NCBI RefSeq assembly: GCF_900089835.1
Contig: NZ_OANU01000004.1
Coordinates: forward strand, 1 to 64,000
Source: Vibrio thalassae
Lineage (GTDB): Bacteria; Pseudomonadota; Gammaproteobacteria; Enterobacterales; Vibrionaceae
Reading direction: 5' to 3'
DNA: 64,000 nucleotides
Shown piece after piece: positions 58,303 to 64,000 of this stretch; positions within the stretch are counted from its first letter, which is position 1, and every line of letters starts with the position of its first letter. The position numbers were made by a program, and so were the translations under genes. The notes beneath the pieces were generated by a model. That model was not told the DNA's origin. It saw nothing but the letters and a program-made list of their open reading frames with translations, and made no database searches.

Positions 58303-59544
58303 GTGTCCAAGCGTCGTGTTGTTGTCACTGGCATGGGTATGTTGTCACCGGTAGGCAACACCGTAGAATCTTCATGGAAAGCCCTTTTAGAGGGTAAGAG
58401 TGGTATCGTAAATATTGAACATTTCGATACAACCGATTTTTCAACTCGTTTCGCTGGCTTAGTAAAAGACTTTGATGGTAGTGAATACGTGTCTAAAAAA
58501 GATGCTAAGAAAATGGATTTGTTTATCCAATATGGCATCGTAGCAGGTATGCACGCTCTCAAAGACTCTGGTCTAGAAGTCACTCCAGAAAACCAACACC
58601 GAATCGGTGTCGCTATAGGTTCTGGTATTGGCGGTCTTGATCTCATTGAAGCGGGACATCAAGCGTTGGTAACGAAAGGCCCTCGTCGCGTAAGTCCTTT
58701 CTTTGTACCGTCGACTATCGTAAACATGGTTGCTGGCCAACTTTCTATTCTTGCTGGGCTTCGTGGTCCTAACATTGCGATCTCAACCGCATGTACGACC
58801 GGTCTTCACAATATTGGTCATGCAGCACGTATGATTGCGTATGGTGACGCAGAAGCAATGGTAGCGGGCGGCTCAGAAAAAGCGTCTACACCACTTGGTA
58901 TGGCGGGTTTTGGTGCGGCTAAAGCGCTATCTACTCGTAACGATGAACCACAAAAAGCGTCACGCCCTTGGGACGTTGAGCGCGACGGTTTCGTACTAGG
59001 TGACGGCGCTGGTATGATCGTGCTTGAAGAGTATGAGCATGCCAAAGCACGTGGTGCAAAAATTTATGCCGAGCTTGTTGGCTTTGGCATGAGTGGTGAC
59101 GCTTACCACATGACCTCACCGAGTGAAGATGGCTCTGGTGGCGCTCTAGCAATGGAAGCGGCACTTCATGATGCAGGCATTACTGGCGAACAAATCGGTT
59201 ATGTCAACGCTCATGGTACGTCAACACCTGCTGGTGACGTTGCAGAGATCAAAGGCATTAAACGTGCTCTTGGTGAAGAAGGCGCGAAGAAAGTGTTGGT
59301 ATCGTCGACAAAATCGATGACTGGCCACCTTTTAGGTGCGGCAGGTTCTGCAGAAGCGATCATCACTATTATGTCTTTGGTTGATCAAATTGTTCCACCA
59401 ACGATTAACTTAGACAATCCAGATCCAGAGTGTGATGTAGACTTAGTACCACATACTGCACGCAAAGTTGACATGGAATATGCACTTTGTAACTCATTTG
59501 GATTTGGCGGCACTAACGGTTCATTGATTTTCAAAAAGATGTAA
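58303..59544 (+). CDS. fabF: Beta-ketoacyl-ACP synthase II
   Basis: Elongating condensing enzyme, important for the palmitoleate to vaccenate step and its control by temperature. 413 residues. Catalytic Cys164 in [11 protein letters not shown]; His in [11 protein letters not shown] and [15 protein letters not shown] start with GGAG 10 nt upstream. Confidence 0.97.
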   Translation: MSKRRVVVTGMGMLSPVGNTVESSWKALLEGKSGIVNIEHFDTTDFSTRFAGLVKDFDGSEYVSKKDAKKMDLFIQYGIVAGMHALKDSGLEVTPENQHRIGVAIGSGIGGLDLIEAGHQALVTKGPRRVSPFFVPSTIVNMVAGQLSILAGLRGPNIAISTACTTGLHNIGHAARMIAYGDAEAMVAGGSEKASTPLGMAGFGAAKALSTRNDEPQKASRPWDVERDGFVLGDGAGMIVLEEYEHAKARGAKIYAELVGFGMSGDAYHMTSPSEDGSGGALAMEAALHDAGITGEQIGYVNAHGTSTPAGDVAEIKGIKRALGEEGAKKVLVSSTKSMTGHLLGAAGSAEAIITIMSLVDQIVPPTINLDNPDPECDVDLVPHTARKVDMEYALCNSFGFGGTNGSLIFKKM

Positions 59545-59575
59545 CCCGCGCTAATCTTACAAGACACTTGTATTC

Positions 59576-59613
59576 AAACGGCTTGATGCTTAGCATTAAG
59601 CCGTTTTGTTTTT
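59576..59613 (+). terminator. fabF terminator
   Basis: 13-bp stem AAACGGCTTGATG / CATTAAGCCGTTT (one G-T pair), loop CTTAG, then TGTTTTT. It stands directly before the pabC ribosome site. Confidence 0.88.
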
Positions 59614-59625
59614 AAAGGAAGTACT

Positions 59626-60429
59626 ATGTTTTGGCGAGATGGAAGCCAAGTTGACCATGTTTCAGTCACAGACAGAAGTTTTCAATATGGTGACGGTTGC
59701 TTTACAACAATTCTAACCAAGTCAGGCAAAATGCAGTTGTGGGATCAGCACGTTAAGCGAATGGAACGGGCGCTGTCTCAACTCAAGATTTCGCCCGTTG
59801 ATTGGCACAAGTTAAAGAGCGATATTGATAAGCTTGCATCACCTAAAGTACTCGCTGGCATCAAAATCCATGTTAGCCGAGGCGAGGGAGGACGAGGTTA
59901 TAGTCCCAATGTCAATCGAGGTCCTCTGATTACTCTCAGCCAGTTCGAGTTTCCTGCGAGCTACATTGAACTTCGTCGTTCTGGTCTTGAAATGACGCTT
60001 TGTGATATCAGTTTGGGATTAAATCCGCTACTGGCTGGGTTAAAACACAACAACCGTTTAGAACAAATCCTCGCCAAAGAACACGTTGAGCGTAGTGGAC
60101 ATATCGATGGGATCGTGTTGGATATTGAAGGTAACGTTATCGAAACCACGATGGCGAACATCTTTTGGTTTAAAGATGGTGTGCTTCATACTCCAAGTCT
60201 CAAAATGGCAGGAGTCGAAGGCGTGATGCGAGGTGAGGTATTGCGAATAGTGGCTCAAGATGAGTGTCCCATAGTTATTGATTCCTTCAAGCTCAGCACA
60301 TTGAAGGCTGCTGATGAGATATTCGTTAGCAATTGTATTTTAGGGGTTGCACCGGTCACCAAAATTCAGGATGCTCAATTCCCTATTGGAAACATGACAC
60401 GACGTATTCAGGAGAAGTTAGGTCAGTGA
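59626..60429 (+). CDS. pabC: Aminodeoxychorismate lyase
   Basis: PLP enzyme of fold type IV that makes 4-aminobenzoate for folate. 267 residues. SVTDRSFQYGDGCFTTI at the start, catalytic Lys in GLKHNNRLEQIL (about 140), and GNVIETTMANIFWF for the PLP phosphate. AAAGGAAG ribosome site. Stop overlaps the mltG start in GTGA. Confidence 0.94.
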   Translation: MFWRDGSQVDHVSVTDRSFQYGDGCFTTILTKSGKMQLWDQHVKRMERALSQLKISPVDWHKLKSDIDKLASPKVLAGIKIHVSRGEGGRGYSPNVNRGPLITLSQFEFPASYIELRRSGLEMTLCDISLGLNPLLAGLKHNNRLEQILAKEHVERSGHIDGIVLDIEGNVIETTMANIFWFKDGVLHTPSLKMAGVEGVMRGEVLRIVAQDECPIVIDSFKLSTLKAADEIFVSNCILGVAPVTKIQDAQFPIGNMTRRIQEKLGQ

Positions 60430-61442
60430 TAAAGAAGTTTTTGTTGACGATGTGCCTTTTAGCGGCACTCGCGGTGGGTGGGTTTTTATATGTTAAACAG
60501 AGCGTAACTGACTTCATTGCTCAGCCTTTAAAGATCGAACAGCCGCACCTTGTCACAGTCGAACGCGGCAACAATCTTAATACCATTATTTCAAAATTCG
60601 TAGATGATCAATGGATTAACCCTACCCAGTTTTCGACATTGGTTCGTCGTTTTCATCCTAATTTGACTCAAATTAAAGTAGGCACTTTCGAAGTGCTACC
60701 CGGAATGACGTTTGAGCAAGCCCTGAACACGATCATCAATGGCAAAGAGTATCAACTCGCTATCACCTTCATTGAAGGATCTACCTTTAAAGAGTGGCGT
60801 GAGCAGTTCAAACAGGCAGAATACCTGGAACATGAAACTGACGGGTTAACAGAAGCTGAGATAGCACGTCAACTAGGTATTGAACATGATAAACTTGAAG
60901 GGTTGTTTCTTGCGGAAACATACCACTATTCTGTTGGCGATAGCGATTTAGATATTCTAAAGCGCGCGCATCGAAAGCTTGATGTTATTCTTGAGCAGAG
61001 TTGGGCCTCCAGACAAGATAAATTGCCGCTAAAAAATAGCTATGAAGCGCTTATACTTGCCTCAATTATTGAAAAAGAAACATCAGTTCCATCAGAACGC
61101 GAGCGTGTAGCGGCGGTTTTTGTTAATCGACTGAATAAACGTATGCGATTGCAAACCGATCCGACCGTCATTTATGGTATGGGTGACCGCTATGATGGCA
61201 ATATCAGAAAGAAAGACTTAAGAGAGGCAACGCCTTACAACACTTACGTCATTGATGGTTTACCCCCAACGCCTATTGCTATGCCGGGTAAGGCCTCTAT
61301 TCTTGCCGCAATGAACCCAGAAAACAGTAACTACCTGTACTTTGTAGCTAGTGGTACTGGCGGCCATGTGTTTTCAAAAAATCTACGAGACCACAACAGA
61401 GCGGTCCAACAATACTTAAGACAATTAAGAAGTAAAAAATGA
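60426..61442 (+). CDS. mltG: Endolytic murein transglycosylase
   Basis: About 338 residues (E. coli 340). One N-terminal membrane helix ([19 protein letters not shown]), a LysM-like part, and the YceG catalytic domain: Glu in [12 protein letters not shown] is the catalytic residue, then [22 protein letters not shown] start overlaps the pabC stop; the stop overlaps tmk in ATGA. It is thought to end glycan strand growth. Confidence 0.94.
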   Translation: MIKKFLLTMCLLAALAVGGFLYVKQSVTDFIAQPLKIEQPHLVTVERGNNLNTIISKFVDDQWINPTQFSTLVRRFHPNLTQIKVGTFEVLPGMTFEQALNTIINGKEYQLAITFIEGSTFKEWREQFKQAEYLEHETDGLTEAEIARQLGIEHDKLEGLFLAETYHYSVGDSDLDILKRAHRKLDVILEQSWASRQDKLPLKNSYEALILASIIEKETSVPSERERVAAVFVNRLNKRMRLQTDPTVIYGMGDRYDGNIRKKDLREATPYNTYVIDGLPPTPIAMPGKASILAAMNPENSNYLYFVASGTGGHVFSKNLRDHNRAVQQYLRQLRSKK

Positions 61443-62077
61443 GCCAAGCTAAATTTATCGTCATTGAAGGACTAGAAGGCGCAGGTAAAAGCACTGCGAT
61501 CAGTACACTGCGAGCTGAGTTGGATGCAGCAGGCATTCAGGATATCGTCAATACTCGCGAGCCTGGAGGGACAGTTCTTGCGGAAAAAATGCGAGCTTTG
61601 GTGAAAGAGGAGCACGAAGGTGAACCGCTACAAGATCGTGCTGAGTTGTTGCTAATGTATGCATCACGTATCCAGTTGGTTGAAACTGTGATAAAGCCAG
61701 CGCTGGCAAAAGGCGCTTGGGTTATTGGAGACAGGCATGATATGTCTTCGCAAGCTTATCAAGGGGGAGGCCGTGAAATCGACCAAACTGTGATGTCGTC
61801 GTTAAAACGCATTGCTATTGGCGATTTTAAACCAGACTTCACCTTGTATCTGGATATTGACCCACGGTTAGGTCTTGAGCGCGCGCGTGGACGTGGCGAA
61901 CTTGATCGGATCGAGAAAATGGATATCAGTTTCTTTGAACGCACCCGCGAACGCTATCTTGAGATGGCGAACAGTGATGAATCCGTTGTAATTATCGATG
62001 CAAGCCAGAAGATTGAGGACGTACAGAGTTCTATTCAACAAGCTGTGCGTACTTGGTTAGCAGAGCAAAAAGGGTAG
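61439..62077 (+). CDS. tmk: Thymidylate kinase
   Basis: Phosphorylates dTMP to dTDP. 212 residues. P-loop GLEGAGKST at 10-18, [31 protein letters not shown], and a lid with [11 protein letters not shown] (E. coli-type, Arg in the lid). ATGA overlap with mltG. Confidence 0.97.
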   Translation: MSQAKFIVIEGLEGAGKSTAISTLRAELDAAGIQDIVNTREPGGTVLAEKMRALVKEEHEGEPLQDRAELLLMYASRIQLVETVIKPALAKGAWVIGDRHDMSSQAYQGGGREIDQTVMSSLKRIAIGDFKPDFTLYLDIDPRLGLERARGRGELDRIEKMDISFFERTRERYLEMANSDESVVIIDASQKIEDVQSSIQQAVRTWLAEQKG

Positions 62078-62080
62078 GTT

Positions 62081-63037
62081 ATGCCAGTCTATCCGTGGTT
62101 AGTTCCTATTTGGTCGAAGCTCAAGGATAATCTCGAACGTCAGCATATTCCCGGTGCGATGTTGATTCAAGCTAAGTACGGCCTAGCTCCAAAATCCCTA
62201 GTAGAACGATACGTTGCGGGATTGATGTGCCAAAACGATCGATCCGAGCCGTGTGGTTTTTGTCACTGTTGTGATTTACTTAAGGCAAGTGCACATCCTG
62301 ACGTGCATTATGTGCTGCCTGAAAAGGACAAAAAATCCCTATCGGTGGAACAAATACGACAAGCCAACAAGTGGGCGATCGAGTCTTCTCAGTTCGGTCA
62401 CTATCGAGTTATTGTGATTCCGCAAGCGGACAGAATGAACCCTTCTGCTGCTAATGCGTTACTAAAAACACTTGAAGAGCCTCCTGCTCAATGCGTGTTT
62501 ATCTTGTCGACTGAGAATACCAAGTTGCTATTGCCGACGATTAGAAGTCGATGCGAAGTGTGGCATGTCGCTACGCCTTCAGAACAGATGTGTATCGATT
62601 GGGTCAGTAGCGAGCTTGGACAGGCGGTTCCGTATCACTCAGCACTGCTTTGTCATTTTGAGCCAATCTCCACGCTGCGCTTTGTTGAATCGGGGCAAGG
62701 TAAGCAGTATCAGGCGCTGATTGCAGCATTTGTCGCTTTCATTCGTAGCGATGGTTTGGATACGAATGAATTTATCACTACATTGTTGAAAAATGATAGT
62801 GAAGTGTCGATTCAACTCAATTGGTTGTGGTTACTGCTTAATGGTGCGCAAAAAGCATCCTTAGGGATTGATATTCGCGTTTCTCTGCCAGAAGCCAGTC
62901 AAATTGCCGACGTTTATGGTTATGAAAGTCTTTATACACATACCCAGTCGTTGCAAGCACTCACAGAACAATTGCGCTCTTTCCCCGGCCTTAACACGGA
63001 ATTACTCGTGTCTAATTGGCTTTATGGATTGAATTAA
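62081..63037 (+). CDS. holB: DNA polymerase III subunit delta'
   Basis: Stator subunit of the clamp loader. 318 residues. The P-loop is degenerate (QAKYGLAPKSLVERY), so no ATPase activity is expected, as for E. coli delta'. Zinc Cys in CGFCHCC, with an earlier Cys at LMCQ; NPSAANALLKTLEEPPAQCV and SRCEVW follow. AGGG site; 3 nt after tmk. Confidence 0.95.
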   Translation: MPVYPWLVPIWSKLKDNLERQHIPGAMLIQAKYGLAPKSLVERYVAGLMCQNDRSEPCGFCHCCDLLKASAHPDVHYVLPEKDKKSLSVEQIRQANKWAIESSQFGHYRVIVIPQADRMNPSAANALLKTLEEPPAQCVFILSTENTKLLLPTIRSRCEVWHVATPSEQMCIDWVSSELGQAVPYHSALLCHFEPISTLRFVESGQGKQYQALIAAFVAFIRSDGLDTNEFITTLLKNDSEVSIQLNWLWLLLNGAQKASLGIDIRVSLPEASQIADVYGYESLYTHTQSLQALTEQLRSFPGLNTELLVSNWLYGLN

Positions 63038-63127
63038 GTCTAGAATTAGCCATTGCTGTCTATTTTTTTGCAGCGAGGTTGGTTTGCCAATCATCGTTGA
63101 TGATAATCAAATTTAAGTTAGAAAATT

Positions 63128-63895
63128 ATGTTTGTAGATTCTCACTGTCATTTGGATAAACTTGACTACCAAGATGTCCATACCGGCATCCAGGACGTTA
63201 TCCAAAAGGCCAAAGCGGCTCATGTAGAGAAGCTGTTATCCGTCGGTGTTACGTTAGGCTCGTTTCCTAAAATGTTAGAGTTAATTGAGCCTTACTCTGA
63301 GGTTATGGCCTCCTGTGGCGTACACCCTCTCGATGTTGAAAGCGAGTTTTCCCTAAAGCAATTTAAACACTATGCCACGCATGAGCGAGTAGTCGCCATT
63401 GGTGAAACCGGACTGGACTACCACTATCAACCTGATACCGCCCAATTACAGAAAATTCGCTTTGAACAACAAGTGGACGTGGCAGTAGAACTGAATAAGC
63501 CTCTCATTATCCATACAAGAAACGCGCGCAAAGACACATTAGCGATACTTAAAAATGGCTCAGCAGAACAGTGTGGTGGTGTCATACATTGTTTTACCGA
63601 GGATCTACCCTTTGCACAGGCGGCAATGGAGCTTGGTTTTTATATCTCCATCTCCGGGATTGTGACATTTAGACAGGCGAAAGAGTTGAAAGAGGTTGTC
63701 AAACAATTGCCTTTAGAACGTCTGCTTATTGAAACAGATTCCCCTTATCTTGCGCCTGTTCCTCATCGTGGCAAAGAAAATCAGCCTGCCTATGTGGTCG
63801 AAGTAGCGGCATATATTGCTCAGCTTAAAGGGGTTTCATTGAAAGAGGTTGCCGAAAAAACAACCCAAAACTACCATGATCTATTTTTGCGATAA
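63128..63895 (+). CDS. ycfH: TatD family metal-dependent hydrolase (YcfH type)
   Basis: 255 residues, TIM-barrel. Metal ligands: His pair in VDSHCHLDKL (6 and 8), Glu in AIGETGLDYHY, His in IIHTRNARKD, His in GVIHCFTED, and Asp in IETDSPYLAP. It is last in the unit, as tatD-like ycfH is in E. coli, and may be a DNase or D-aminoacyl hydrolase; the substrate is not fixed by sequence. Confidence 0.94.
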   Translation: MFVDSHCHLDKLDYQDVHTGIQDVIQKAKAAHVEKLLSVGVTLGSFPKMLELIEPYSEVMASCGVHPLDVESEFSLKQFKHYATHERVVAIGETGLDYHYQPDTAQLQKIRFEQQVDVAVELNKPLIIHTRNARKDTLAILKNGSAEQCGGVIHCFTEDLPFAQAAMELGFYISISGIVTFRQAKELKEVVKQLPLERLLIETDSPYLAPVPHRGKENQPAYVVEVAAYIAQLKGVSLKEVAEKTTQNYHDLFLR

Positions 63896-63922
63896 AAAAT
63901 AAGTTACTCGTGGAAGTTGACT

Positions 63923-63949
63923 AAAAAAGGCGCATATTGCGTATTTTTT
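63923..63949. terminator. Terminator after ycfH
   Basis: A6 and T6 runs flank GGCGCA / TGCGTA around loop TAT; the core pairs GCGCA/TGCGT with one G-T pair. Near symmetric, so it can act on both strands. Confidence 0.65.
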
Positions 63950-64000
63950 GTTTCGTGACTTTGAAAATGTCAAAAAAAGTCAATGTTTACCAAATGTGTT

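Noticed and set aside
60333..60425. mltG start inside pabC at 60333
   Set aside because: The GTG at 60426 gives the standard length and a GTGA overlap; the extension is out-of-frame pabC sequence.

Overview
The window looks like chromosomal DNA of a Vibrio or close Vibrionaceae relative (Gammaproteobacteria). The evidence is a giant acidic HubP/FimV gene followed by truA-accD-folC-dedD-cvpA-purF, enterobacterial-type pairs (mnmC/fabB, gapA/msrB with yeaD and yeaC, rne/rluC), and the full fatty-acid cluster yceD-rpmF-plsX-fabH-fabD-fabG-acpP-fabF-pabC-mltG-tmk-holB-tatD. No rRNA, tRNA, CRISPR array or prophage was seen. The only mobile DNA is the 3' end of an IS982-type transposase at the left edge.

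Layout. 1-4.7 kb: transposase tail, then minus-strand dgkA with a DUF4056 gene, and a periplasmic-binding-protein gene next to a membrane diguanylate cyclase (a likely sensor pair). 4.9-20.9 kb: core metabolism, covering mnmC, fabB, pdxB-asd, hubP, truA, accD, folC, dedD and the PurR-type controlled cvpA-purF unit. 21-28 kb: a LysR regulator, an RssB-like response regulator, a small membrane ORF coupled to ybaN, then apt-dnaX-ybaB-recR. dnaX carries an in-frame A AAA AAG slip site followed by a -1 frame stop. 28-29 kb: two cysteine-cluster genes, head to head.

29-37.5 kb is the most accessory-looking part. A DUF1028 gene and an M20 carbamoylase-type amidohydrolase are divergent from a five-gene operon: a family-5 solute-binding protein, a permease, a fused permease-ATPase, a second ATPase, and a GntR/FCD regulator with a TTG start. 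This reads as an uptake-and-hydrolysis unit for a peptide-like or ureido compound of unknown identity. A BCCT transporter lies convergent to it.

39.5-48 kb: an orphan small protein, a ChaN-like lipoprotein, rlmA, yeaD, gapA, msrB, a DUF2989 lipoprotein, yeaC and a SulP transporter. 48-64 kb: rne with a predicted leader of about 340 nt, rluC, the Maf protein YceF, and the long yceD-to-tatD unit that links ribosomal protein L32, phospholipid and fatty-acid synthesis, folate, cell-wall lytic and replication genes. Terminators between units are mostly strong GC hairpins, several of them symmetric and usable from both sides.
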